Part shown: positions 1 through 10,121 of the stretch, piece by piece | Numbering within the stretch: the stretch's first letter is position 1 | How the letters are laid out: every line of letters starts with the position of its first letter | Assembly (NCBI GenBank): GCA_911728435.2 | Contig: OU452206.1 | Location: 13,112,297-13,176,296 of the forward strand | DNA from: Apoderus coryli | Lineage: Eukaryota > Arthropoda > Insecta > Coleoptera > Attelabidae | Length of the DNA: 64,000 nucleotides | Reading direction: 5' to 3' | Made by a program: the position numbers and the translations under genes | Notes under the pieces: model-generated | What the model saw: the letters and a program-made list of their open reading frames with translations, nothing else | What the model was told of the DNA's origin: nothing | Databases searched by the model: none

Positions 1-430
1 GCCAATTTTTTATCATACCATGGAATTATCGGACCATACTTCGTTCAAGGAAAACTAAACCAATACTATATTACAGTTTTTTTTTTCCGCGAATTTCTCA
101 TGTGCATTAAAATTTAAATTAATATACTTTTCAAATGGTTGTCCCCTCACTCTACTTAAATTATTTAAGAATGACTAAACACCAAGTGGATTGGTAGGAA
201 TGGCCCTATTCCATGGCCCCCTAGGTCTCCCGATTTGTCGGTAATGGATGATATTTATTTATAGGGGAGCTTGAAGCAAATATTATATTCTGAAAACTTT
301 TGAAGGATAGAATCTCAGCTGCCATACAGTCAATTACAGTAGGAGTATAGTTTCAGGGAACTTCGACGTCGTAAGTCTTATTGAATTATGCGCAGCAAAA
401 TGGGGTACATCAATAGAATAACAATAGTAT
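1..430. other. Gene-free AT-rich stretch
   Basis: No reading frame of note and no recognisable element end. AT-rich sequence with no repeat that I can match elsewhere in the window. Confidence 0.5.
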
Positions 431-525
431 ATTGTGCAACGAACATGAAATGAGATATATTTCCTACGAGTCAGGCGAGTGCTGCAAATGATACGAGTAG
501 GAAATGGTCATTTCATGTGAGTTTC
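431..525 (-). repeat. Small palindromic repeat, copy 1
   Basis: The unit from about 446 to 522 begins with a CATGAAATGA-type end and ends with the inverse. Inner arms pair ATTTCCTACGAGT with ACGAGTAGGAAAT around a short centre containing GGCGAGTGCTGCA. The whole unit, with its flank TTGTGCAAC, recurs in inverted orientation at 3091-3194. It is too small to code for anything. It is best read as a tiny MITE or hairpin repeat. Confidence 0.6.
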
Positions 526-533
526 ACACTATA

Positions 534-927
534 CTTTTTCTACGACTGTTTTAATGCATTTGAATAAATTAAACATAATTTTTAGGAAAATATTTGTTTT
601 TCGAAACTTACTCCTGTTGCCCTAAGCCTCAATACGATAAGTTAGAAGTATTAAATTGACTAGGTGGTGTTAAACTATATTCACTATCACTGTTTTTGTG
701 TTTTGAAATTAGCGAAATACTTAATTATAATTATTATTAATTGTAAATACCTAAACTGTCAATTTAGTGTGTTTGTATTGCCCGATGCTATTTTTGTCAT
801 TACCAGGAAATTTACCCGTGCGCAATAAATATTGCAGGGGTAAATGAAAAACAGCATTACAATGTACTACATTTTCAAATCATGATTGAACATAGAATAA
901 AGGCATTTAAAGACAGTCGTAGAAAAA
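534..927 (+). mobile_element. MITE, family with TTTTTCTACGACTGT ends, copy A
   Basis: This 394-bp non-coding element starts with CTTTTTCTACGACTG and ends with the inverse, CAGTCGTAGAAAAA. A second copy lies in inverse orientation at 2266-2687, and the two share most of their length, for example the GGTGGTGTTAAACTATA stretch and the CATTACCAGGAAATT stretch. No transposase is present, so a non-autonomous DNA transposon is the simplest reading. The superfamily is not evident. Confidence 0.75.
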
Positions 928-1008
928 CAATATTGAAAGACAGTAATCTGGTAATATAGTTTACATTGTTTAAAATTAATTTTTAAGTTGAGTTTGAACG
1001 TTGTGTTA

Positions 1009-1312
1009 ATATACAGGGTGTCCCATAATATGAAATATCTCGAAAATAGTTGCTCGGACCGACATTTACCGTTTTTATGTAACAATGATGAGAAAAGTGA
1101 TATTTTTAATAAAAACGTAAATACACTGAGGCAGAAAAAAAATACACTGGTGTTTATGTACACACACACTACAGTTCACATCAAAACAATCAATAAATTC
1201 AAATTCCTCGCTCTCAAAAACCCCCCACCACATATCTAGGTTATTTAGGGAAATCGACAACGATATTACCACAATGGCAGCCGTGTATCTCGGTATAGGA
1301 CACCCTGTATAT
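1009..1312. mobile_element. Short MITE with TACAGGGTGTCC ends
   Basis: An element of about 300 bp is bounded by ATATACAGGGTGTCC on the left and GGACACCCTGTATAT on the right, a near-perfect 15-bp terminal inverted repeat. The interior is AT-rich. Short frames of 65-100 codons cross it on both strands, but they are artefacts of the repeat. The same end motif is on several other elements in this window, including one with a mariner-type transposase remnant (45157-46184). Confidence 0.75.
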
Positions 1313-2265
1313 TTTGATTAAGGGCCATATTGATAGGCGACACTTAGCTTGTCCTTATCTGACATTGTCATTACAGCGTAGGGTTAGGAAGAAATATAGT
1401 CGCCCTCAAGTGGAGTGCAAACTATTAATTTACGCCTACTATAGAATGTTGATGCATTATGAGAGGTAGTTTATTTCAAGCCATTTTTTAAATTTATCGC
1501 TGCAACACCCCCGTATATAGCATATAAGCAGGGGCAAAACCAGAAGATGAATATCTCATGCACATTCTACACATGGTTCAAAAGGTGCCGATATATCCAT
1601 GTAGGAGTAGGAAAAAATATGTTTTTATCAAAAAGAAAGTTGGATTGTAAGATGAGACGATGAGTTGCGTTTGGTTTTGGCGGCACCCTGTATATTGAAA
1701 TAAGTATGTAAATTTACCAGAACTTGAATAACACTTAGGTATACCGCAGTTTAATTATTAGTTCATTCAGAAGCAATATAGAATTTTCTACTGCGTAACA
1801 TGTGAGGATGATTTTGAATCCTTTTAGAGAATAATGAAATTCATATGAGCGCGAATATTTTACAGCAAGAGGATTAATTATTTTTCGGCGTGTAGGTATA
1901 GAGCGGGAGGATTATTAATTAAATGCTGATGCCTTTGTTTTAATTTTGAGAGTGTTTAAAATGTATAAAATGGGGGAGATTAATTAAAAGTATACTTTAA
2001 GATTAAATAAGAAAAAATTACTGCCAGCAGAATAAATTGGAGAGCGAGTTTTAATGTGTTGTATTATAACTGGCATATCGAGGTAAGCATTTTTATATTT
2101 TGTGGTGTTTGGGTGTTTTGTTTCGACGTTCACAAAAGTATGTCATTCCAAAAATATAAAAATACACATTGTACTTCGTGGGTCTTTTGTGATCAAAGAA
2201 AATAAAATTTGTAAAATATTTTACCGTGGGTATACGGGGTAAAACAAAAAAACAAACAGAAATTA
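1313..2265. other. Gene-free stretch with one isolated element end
   Basis: No coding signal. A single GGCACCCTGTATATT end near 1681-1697 looks like the right edge of another element of the ACAGGGTG type whose left edge I cannot place. The rest is unremarkable AT-rich DNA. Confidence 0.45.
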
Positions 2266-2687
2266 TTTTTTCTACGACTGTCTTTAAATGCCTTTATTAT
2301 ATTATGTTCAATCATAATTTGAAAATGTAGTATATTGTAATGGTGTTTTTCATTTCCCACTACATACTACTAAATACTTAAAAAATGCACGGTTGAATTT
2401 CCTGGTAATGACAAAAGTAGCATCGGTTATGAAAAATCATCATAGCAACGCTGAGAATACAAATAAACCAAATTCACAGTGTAAATTATTTCACTAATTT
2501 CGAAGGTTTCAAAGCTATTTATACAATGAAAAACAGTGATAGTGAATATAGTTTAACACCACCTAGTCAATTTATTACTTTTCGTATTTAGGTTTACGCC
2601 AACACAGCGAGTATAGGTAAGTTTCGAAAAACAATTGCGTGCATTTTATTCGAAAGCATCCCATATATTAAAACAGTCGTAGAAAAA
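2266..2687 (-). mobile_element. MITE, family with TTTTTCTACGACTGT ends, copy B
   Basis: Inverse copy of the element at 534-927, about 420 bp long with the same ends (TTTTTCTACGACTG and its inverse). It has small indels against copy A, including extra sequence around 2430-2470. Together the two copies make a 2.15-kb inverted repeat with a 1.3-kb loop. Confidence 0.75.
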
Positions 2688-2708
2688 GTATCATGTGAAA
2701 CTAGCATC

Positions 2709-2909
2709 AAGTTTCGTTTTGACGTACACAACTTGGATCTCAGACACAAATCTATTATAACGCCGCCCAAACTCGAGACGGCTCAGTTGGAGAGGAGCTT
2801 CTCTTACAATGTGGCCCATCTGTACAATATGCTCCCAGATGAAGTGAAATTATTATCGGGGATAAAATTTAAATGGCGTATTCGAAACATCATATCAAAT
2901 TTGGTCTAG
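2709..2909 (+). pseudogene. LINE ORF2 C-terminus, 5'-truncated copy
   Basis: An open frame of 66 codons ending in TAG matches the extreme C-terminus of Jockey/CR1-type reverse transcriptase proteins, with the pattern HNLDLRHK...RSFSYNVAHLYNMLPDEVK. This tail follows the RT domain and has no known enzymatic motif. The 3' UTR continues to about 3088, ending in AATAAATTATTAAA. Severe 5' truncation is normal for LINE insertion. It is wedged between MITE copy B and the small palindrome. Confidence 0.7.
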
Positions 2910-3090
2910 TGACGTAATGGCTGCAATGTTGAATGGTTTTTTTGTTCTGCTGCCAATAATTTGTTGTTTTATTTATTTACTTGTTTATATTTTTATTTTT
3001 TGCAGCATAGGGGTAAATTTGTATTGCTTTAGCTTTATGAATATATTAGGTTAAGTTAGGAGTTAGATTTTATTACAATAAATTATTAAA

Positions 3091-3194
3091 TGATCATTTC
3101 CTACTCGTATGAATTTCAGCACTCGCCTGCGGTTCATACTGCAAACGATCGTACTCGTAGGAAATATAGGTCATTTCATATTCATTGCACAACA
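3091..3194 (+). repeat. Small palindromic repeat, copy 2
   Basis: Inverse match of 431-525, including ATTTCCTACTCGTAT, CAGCACTCGCCTG, ACTCGTAGGAAATAT and the flank TTGCACAA. A 14-bp block is present here and absent from copy 1. Confidence 0.6.
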
Positions 3195-4468
3195 ACGTCT
3201 GTAACTTTTTGACTAGTAAACCGATTTTCACAAACTTGGTCTCGTTAGATGGACAATTTACTTTATCCGGATTTTGAAATGGCACCCAAATCAACATCCA
3301 AGATGGCGGCAAACGTCTTTAAACATACCGTTTATTTCGATTACTCGTCAATTTTTTTTGAACAATATTTTCTAAAATTGAGATATTTAGTACAGAAATT
3401 AAAAATGTGGCTCTTTCTGAACATTTGAAGGCGATTTCGAGCCTATTTCGAACCCGTCTAGAATTATTAAACGTCAAAATTTGCGGTACGGATCGGAATC
3501 GCTCTGCGAATAAAGCTAATAATAGAATCATAATAGAAGCATAAATAAATAAATATTAAAATCTAAAGTCAAGTCACTTTTGGACTGAATAAAAGAAAAA
3601 TAAAATTTTTGACAGTTGTTAATCTCATGGTGTTATTATGGATAAATTTGTGCTTACAAACGCATTTTTGATAGTTTTTATATTTTATTTAACTAATTAT
3701 GATGTCATTTGAAGACAGAATACTTATTAACGCATTATTAAATGCCGGTAAAAGTATACCGAAAATTATTGAGAAGTTTCCTGCAAACAACGCTCTACAT
3801 GTTAGCTAAAAAAAAAAAATTAGGGAAACAGGAACTGTGGAAAGAAGAGTCGGAAGTGGAAGGCCGAAAATAATAAGTACCCAGGTAAATACTAAACTTA
3901 TTCAACAAAGATAATTTTTGCAATAACAATAATTTATAAGGTTATTAACCATCAAACATTTGTATTTTCAGATTTTTTTAACGTTAAGAACTTTATAACT
4001 TTAGTCCAGGAAGAATCATCGCACCCGCTAGGAAAAAAAATCCTACACAGATTTTTTTCATAATCTTGTTCTTAAAAGTCCCCTTTAAACAAATGTACAT
4101 GTTGACAGAACTGAGTAAATTTCTTTTAAAATTTGAAAGCCTATTGTACTGCCTATTCAACAAGACCAAATTTGAAAAAATCTGACTACTATTAAGGGAG
4201 ATATTAATTAGTACGCTAACTGCCATAAAAGATATCTTTAATTTCTGTAGTAAATATCTCAATTTTATACAATTTTGTTCAAAAAGAATTGCCCCGAAAT
4301 AAGGCGCATGTTTAAAGACGTCCGCCATCTTGGATTTTGATTTAGGCACCATTTCGAAATCCGGACTTTAAAGTCTATCTAACGAGACCAAATTCGTCAA
4401 AATCGGTTTACTAGTAAAAAAGGTACAGGCATTTAAACAAATTTCCGTTTTTTTTGGACCACCAGGTA
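3193..4468 (+). mobile_element. Tc1/mariner-type element with ~210-bp terminal inverted repeats
   Basis: Left arm about 3193-3408 and right arm about 4229-4432 are inverted copies, sharing blocks such as ACTAGTAAACCGATTTT, GGTCTCGTTAGAT and CAAGATGGCGG. Between them is an N-terminal transposase relic (3699-3884). The right side continues outward to GGACCACCAGGTA at about 4456-4468, which resembles the ACAGGGTGGTCC ends of related elements. The left outer end has been lost, probably where the small palindrome now abuts. The catalytic DDE/D region is missing, so this copy is dead. Confidence 0.65.
3699..3884 (+). pseudogene. Transposase N-terminal helix-turn-helix relic
   Basis: From the ATG the frame reads MMSFEDRILINALLNAGKSI, a first helix-turn-helix like those of Tc1/IS630-type transposases. 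After a frameshift in an A-run near 3815 it resumes as IRETGTVERRVGSGRPK, the usual linker and GRPR-like AT-hook motif. The sequence then meets CCAG|GTAAAT at 3884/3885, with a TTTTCAG acceptor-like site at 3965-3971, so an 87-nt intron is conceivable but unproven. No catalytic residues remain downstream. Confidence 0.6.
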
Positions 4469-4490
4469 TTATGTTGGTCTATGAGCAGAG

Positions 4491-4500
4491 CAGAGAGAGG

Positions 4501-4527
<27 letters not shown>
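4491..4527. repeat. (GA)n microsatellite
   Basis: Nearly pure GA dinucleotide run of about 37 bp, just outside the right end of the preceding long-TIR element. Confidence 0.9.
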
Positions 4528-4531
<4 letters not shown>

Positions 4532-4679
4532 TATGCTACACACTATATCCTATACACACTATCATGTATATAGCGGCTTAACGTTGCCTATCCTTCGGTT
4601 GTCCCTTTTGTACCATCATTCGTATTCCCTTCCTCTCTCGTGAAAGAAGTATTCCCTTCTATCACGTGTACTGTGCTGC

Positions 4680-5046
4680 ACGCGTATTTTTTTTTAAATG
4701 GAACACCCTGTATTTTATAGTAATTTTTTATTCCCTAATTAAGTAACGTATAATATAAAGTCGCTGTTATACCTAAAACTACAAGTGAGAAAACTCTCAA
4801 TCCATGAAAGCATTGTTCCTTTTTAGTTTTGGAGTAAGTAAGTAAGTAAGTAAGTAAGTATAAACGAATATGTTTCGAAATTGAGGTTTTTAGTAAGCAC
4901 ATTTTTAAAAGAAAAGCCGATACACATCAGTTTTAATTTATCTTTAGCAATTTTATAGCCTACGTATTTGATTCGAAATCTGCCGCATGTTTTTTTCAAA
5001 TTGCAAACCCCTATTCGCTCGTTACTTTACGGACACCCTGTATATA
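4680..5046. repeat. Decayed repeat ending in CACCCTGTATA
   Basis: Bounded loosely by GGAACACCCTGTATT near 4702 and GGACACCCTGTATA at about 5032-5046. The part at 4905-5040 matches 10860-10960, with shared blocks CACATCAGTTTTAAT / CACGTCAGTTTTGAT, GAAATCTGCCGCAT and TTTCAAATTGCAA. It includes a pure (AAGT)n run at 4833-4862. Non-coding. Confidence 0.5.
4833..4862. repeat. (AAGT)n microsatellite
   Basis: About seven tandem AAGT units. Confidence 0.9.
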
Positions 5047-5792
5047 CAGGGGGGGTAATATTAGAATAGTAGCTAATAATCAATTAAATTTAAATCGCTT
5101 ACCATCTCGGAACACCCAATGATTTTGTAACTTAGAGACTTCACGTACCTGAAAAATGAACAAAATACAAAATAAATAAATGAAACATCACAAAATAGTC
5201 CAAAATAATTGAAAGATAATTGCAAATAAAATATTTCACAGAATAATGTTGCATTAATCGACCTGTAGTACAATGAGCATTAACTACAACTCCTATGTAG
5301 GTTCATAACGAAAGTTTATACATCAGTAAACTTTCCTAAATTGGGATGCGCCCATATTTCAACACTATTCATAGAAAACCAATCAATTTTAATTCCCTGG
5401 TGGTTTCAGAAAAACATAATATCGACATATACAATGTAATTTTTATAATTGTTTGGACAGTTGCCAAATTATAATAGTTAATACAACAATATTGTTTAGT
5501 ATGTATTATATTTGGTGTGATGAACTGTATGAATCGTTTACTATAAGCTGAAGTTTTATGAACATTAATTGATATATTATTTCTATTTAATATTATTATT
5601 AATTTTTTCAATTTTGCAAACAAAAATTTTTAATTCCAATAGTTCTAAATGATACTACATCGATAATAACGTCTTTAGGTGGGTGTCAAAATATTAATAT
5701 GTACCTGTCTCTACATACAAATGTTGATAAATAATTATTACCTATACAAAACAAAGACGTCTACTCCACAAAATGTTTTATATTGATGTTCG
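5047..5792. other. Gene-free AT-rich stretch
   Basis: No conserved coding pattern. Short frames on the minus strand are rich in Ile, Tyr and Phe with no recognisable motif. The part at 5740-5792 probably belongs to the hammerhead-bearing repeat, because it contains CTCCACAAAATG, the inverse of CATTTTGTGGAG. Confidence 0.45.
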
Positions 5793-5796
5793 CTTA

Positions 5797-5837
5797 GCCA
5801 AACAAGTTTCGGCACTCACTGTTCCATCATCAGTGGC
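5797..5837 (-). ncRNA. Hammerhead-ribozyme-like motif, copy 1
   Basis: Read on the minus strand: stem I GCCA pairs with TGGC. The core CTGATGA is followed by stem II GGAAC/GTGCC (4 of 5 pairs) around AGTGA, then GAAA. A minimal stem III, ACTTGT, precedes the NUH site GTT directly before TGGC. Predicted cleavage lies between 5801 and 5800. An extra U follows CTGATGA in all three copies. Very short stem III is known from hammerheads in Penelope-like retroelements. Activity here is inferred from sequence only. Confidence 0.55.
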
Positions 5838-6940
5838 ATTAATAGGCTTTTACAAAAATCTTACCTAGTGTCTAAGCCGTATACATGGATTTTCGAAACA
5901 TGAATACTAAAATATAGTCAAGCAGTTATACAATGCTAACAAAACCACTTACCATTTTGTGAAAACTATTCAATAGTATAAAAACAATAAATGAGGTCAA
6001 TTGATAAAATTTAGAAAACTTAAAAATTAATTACACCAATTACAAACAGTAAATTTCATAGAGAATGATTTAATGTAAATGTTTTTTCTTGTAAATCATT
6101 TCTATAAAAGATCTTTGAAAATATATTTATGTAGTTCTGATTTCAACCAAATTCGGTGTAGAGTGTGTCAGGTTTTTATAAATTTGGAGTGTCTAGTTAT
6201 ACCCGGAAGTTAGTTGAACAAAATTCTACATTTACAAAAAGTAACGTTGAAAAAAAAAAGGAGGTGCCGAGGCCTAATCGTTCGAAGACAAACCGCTATA
6301 TGTAATGGATTATTTCAGAAAATATTATTACCTATGTTTTCCCTAAAAATTCGCTCATACCGAGCACATCCTTTTATTTATTTCCTATGTAGCAACAAGC
6401 TTTTATCAAGTTTCTTTTATTTTCTTTATTTAATCATTTATCACAACTTAACACCTTTATTTAACGTTAAGCTAAAAATTATAAGTTTATTTATTTATTC
6501 TGGGAAATTCTTACGACAGAATATTACAAAAATAAAAAAAAAATACACGCATTATATTATTGTATATATTTTACGCACGTACCTTGAAGGATATCACCAC
6601 TAAAGAACTGTATTTAATTATCATTCTCGACTTCCAATGCCCGTAAATAGAACTTAAAGCTACACGTTGGGCTGCAGAAAAAAAATTGTATATAGTAATG
6701 ATTATAATAATGCCGTTTCTTATTCGAATTTCAATATTGGACAAACTCGTTCAAAAGAAGTGGACATTTCATATATATGAAGAAGAAAAATTAAGTAAGA
6801 ATTACTAGAAGACTTGTAGTTTTCTCAAGGTTGTATGTATGAAACGTTTTGATGGGGCAAGTCCAAAAATAGCAACCGGCATATTGCCATTTGTGTCAAA
6901 TCGGTATTTATTTTTTTTTTAAAAACGATATAAAGGCCTT
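5838..6940. other. Gene-free stretch
   Basis: No coding pattern that I trust. A 129-codon frame at 6214-6603 is dominated by Leu, Ile, Tyr and Lys from AT-rich DNA, and its composition gives no family. Sequence just before 6941 (TAAAGGCCTTTATTATT) resembles LINE 3' tails in this window, so the last ~100 bp may be a LINE 3' UTR scrap. Confidence 0.4.
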
Positions 6941-6961
6941 TATTATTATTATTATTATTAT
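6941..6961 (+). repeat. (ATT)n run, probable LINE tail
   Basis: Seven ATT units directly after AAAGGCCT. LINE copies ending at 8230 and 22287 also finish in (ATT)n, which suggests the 3' end of another 5'-truncated copy. Confidence 0.55.
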
Positions 6962-7700
6962 ATGGTATCTACAGGTTGTCCTTATGACCAATATTCAAGG
7001 TATTGCACGAAACACCGAAATGAAATTAATTTTAATTTATTATACAGTAAGGAACTTTTCGGAGGTAATAAAAATATCTGAACATTTTTAGACAAGAGTG
7101 TAAAATTACTCTTCCAGTTTTGAAACTGCTGTTCTTCGTAAAGTATGGTTAGTAATTTTCAGTTTTTTTCGATCTAGACCCGTTTTCCTCGCCTGCTTGG
7201 CGGTCCAATGGCCAATGGTGTTTATTCCAACTGGAATGTTTTTATAGCAGTTTCCATACGAATTCCTAAAGGGGTTTTGGTTCAAAATAATCTATCATGT
7301 TTGATCTCACTTCGTTTTAGCAAATATTTGGCAAAATGGCTTATTGGGCAGATGTCGGGAGTCTTTCTATTTAAAATCAACCATTTGGAGCGTTACAAGG
7401 TCTTATCTCCTCCCTGCACTGGATTTTATCCTATATGCTCCGTGGTTTAGTTTATTTTTAAAGTAGCTTGATTGCGAACGAGCTCCTTCACCGCCGCGCC
7501 AAGCCAATTCGTATCAGCACGAAAAACAGATTTCTCTAAACCATATGGCGTATTTTCATCGCAACTATCAGCATATGCTGTGAAAATCTGAAGTTACTTT
7601 TACTTTTTTCGGGCATTTGTTGAACTTGCGTTGCACCTCACGAGCAACTTTGAACTCAATGTCTATAAATGGATCAAACTAGATTTGATACTCATTATAA
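6962..7700. other. Gene-free stretch
   Basis: No supported gene. Short plus-strand frames at 7208-7450 show no family resemblance. Confidence 0.4.
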
Positions 7701-7704
7701 TATC

Positions 7705-8230
7705 CGATGTATTTTTGGCATTCCTTATAGAGGCAGCTGTCGGGAGGCATTTAGAGTCAATAAATTACTCACCGTCCCATCCATTTACTTGTATAAGTTG
7801 TTGTCTGATATTTTTAAAAGCAAACATCTGACTCCCACCTGTTGCAGTAGTCATGATTATCCAACCAGAGGAAGAATAGGTTGTACTTACCGCGTCCTAA
7901 GTTTGTATTCTATAAGAAGTCACCATCATATGCGGGCTGTTTCTTTTACAATTTACTTCCTGAGGACTTAAGGACCTGTCAGACTGAGAGAAGATTTAAG
8001 TATGATCTAAAGACATTTTTGATTGACGGTACATTCTATAGTGTGCAAGAATTCATAGATGCACTACAACACAACATTATTTTAAATTGTTGACACTTTT
8101 TGTTTTTCTTTGTTTGTTATTTCTGTTAGTATTTTTAGCGTGTCCGTTTATCTGTATATTGTATATTATTTATTATTTTACTTATACTTTAGTTGACTTT
8201 ATGATGGCCAATAAATATTATTATTATTAA
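7705..8230 (+). pseudogene. LINE ORF2 C-terminus with 3' UTR and (ATT)n tail
   Basis: The C-terminal part of a Jockey/CR1-like retrotransposon protein. One frame reads GSCREAFRVNKLLTVPSIYL, and after a frameshift near 7880 the next reads LYLPRPKFVFYKKSPSYAG then FFYNLLPEDLR, stopping at 8093. The same RLYLPRP...YKKSP...FYNLLP tail occurs at 21840-21950, so the copies belong to one family. The 3' UTR ends in ATAAATATTATTATTATTA at 8230. 5'-truncated; no RT catalytic motifs. Confidence 0.75.
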
Positions 8231-9465
8231 TACTTTTCTTGGAGTAATTTCGCCGTTAAATTTCGTATAATTTTTATAGTAAAATCTTTGTACTCCTCAC
8301 GGTTGTACTTCTTCATGTTAAAAGCCCAATCTTAGAATCTTAGCGTATGTTTGCAAGTTCTTTAATCTGTGTTTCCGGTGTTAAAATATAGTTCCTTGCG
8401 ACATGACTGAACTGCCTCCAGGTATATTGCTTGCTATTTTAGTGTTTCTTGGTATGCTATTTGTTACTGTTCCAAAGCGAGATATTTTTTTTACTCGAAA
8501 AATCTTTCAAATAATGAGATGAGATGAGATGTAGTTTTTAAAATGTAACACCCCATATTTTAACAAATTTTTAGTATTGTCCTTTTATTATAGTTATTTT
8601 TTGTTAATATCTATCGGTTATCGAGATAAAAAGTAATTTTTTGTAAATATGGTCGAAAACTTGACTGAATTACACTTGTAAATTAGTGCTTTCAATTTGA
8701 TATATTGGTGGTAGTTTATACAAACCTGGTGTATTTAATTTACGCCGAAAAAAATCGACTTCAGAACATACAGAGTGTAACTTATTAAGATTTACCAGCA
8801 ATAAGACTATTTACAAATGCTGGCTCGAATGACGATTTTTTTTATAATGACATTGTATAACTTTATATATTATTTAATTTTTACAATTAAAAAAAATCCC
8901 GATGGCAGCCAGTCGGAAAAGTAGATTTTCGAGTTATATATTTTTTAATTATACTACCACTACCACTGACACCCACTATTAATAAACAAATAATAGTATA
9001 TTCTGACAGCCGCCAAATCAAAGTGTCATATTGACAGTTATTTTAACTGAGATACCCATTATACTATAATACATACGTAAGCACGGTCTTATTGTTATTT
9101 CACAGGTGTTTATTTGTCAAAAATAATTACAGGTGTAGCGGGTGATGATATTTCTTTCATTTTTTGTTACTTTATATTGATTTACATTTACTTAAATATG
9201 CCAGCGATGAAAAAACCAAATAAACATTGTAGAGAGTTAAGTGCTCTATCATTTGATATGTAGCATCGGTATTTTCTATTAACAATGAAAAAAATCTGAT
9301 TTTTTTTAAACTTTGACAGGCCGCCATTTTGAAATTAGCTCCCCGATTTCAATCGCCAACGAACTCACGCGCTTCCATGACCTAGCCGATTTTTTAACCA
9401 AGTTTTGTTTCGATTGGTCAAAAAATACGGCCTAGAACGTGGCGCAAAGTTTTCTATATCCCATA
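8231..9465. other. Gene-free stretch with minor repeats
   Basis: Contains a short (GAGAT)n run at 8514-8531 and weak ACACCCC / CAGAGTGT motifs at 8548 and 8772 that may be eroded element ends. No coding signal. Confidence 0.4.
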
Positions 9466-10121
9466 TATATACAGGGTGTTAGTAAATAAGTGCGACAAAC
9501 TCCAGGAGGTAATTCTGCATGAAAAAATAATGACAGTTTGCTATATAAATATATGCTTCGTTTTCTGAGATACGGGGTTAAAGTTTTTCTTAAAAACTGA
9601 AGATTTATTGATTGGAGATATGAAACTGAAATTTATTGGGTTTTAAGAGGTAGTTATTGCGCATTTTTGGGCATACAATTAAGAATTTTATATTCATCAG
9701 TGGCGCGCATACGGGTAATGATCTAAATTTTTTTATAGAAAAAAATGGTACGCCACCGGAATTTTTCAAATTAAAAATCATTTTGGAATTCCTCGTTCAA
9801 TTTTCAAAAATGCCAGTGGCGTATCATTTTTTTTCTCTAAAAACTCATTACCCGTATGCGCGCTACTGATAACATAAAATTCTTTATTGCATGTCAAAAA
9901 ATCCGCAATAAGGACCTCTTAAAACCCACTAAATTTCATTTGCATATCTCCACCGGTTGCAGAGCAATCAATAAATCTTCAGTTTTTAAGAAAAACTTTA
10001 ACGGTATCTCAGAAAACGAAGCATTTGCGGGCATGTGTTTATATGGCAAACTGTCATTATTTTTTCATGCAGAATTACCTCCTGAAGTTTGTCGCACTTA
10101 TTTACTAACACCCTGTATATA
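9466..10121. mobile_element. 656-bp foldback element
   Basis: Begins TATATACAGGGTGTTAGTAA and ends with the inverse. The whole element is a palindrome: left arm about 9466-9785, right arm about 9800-10121, with a centre of only about 15 bp. Arms match in long blocks such as AAATAAGTGCGACAAACT, ATAATGACAGTTTGC, AAACTGAAGATTTATTGAT and CATACGGGTAATGA. Plus-strand frames at 9657-9869 and 9856-10122 are by-products of the palindrome. It is non-autonomous, presumably mobilised by a transposase that recognises ACAGGGTGT ends. Confidence 0.85.

Noticed and set aside
6214..6603. 129-codon frame rich in Leu/Ile/Tyr
   Set aside because: Composition is what AT-rich DNA gives by chance; no motif or conserved pattern.
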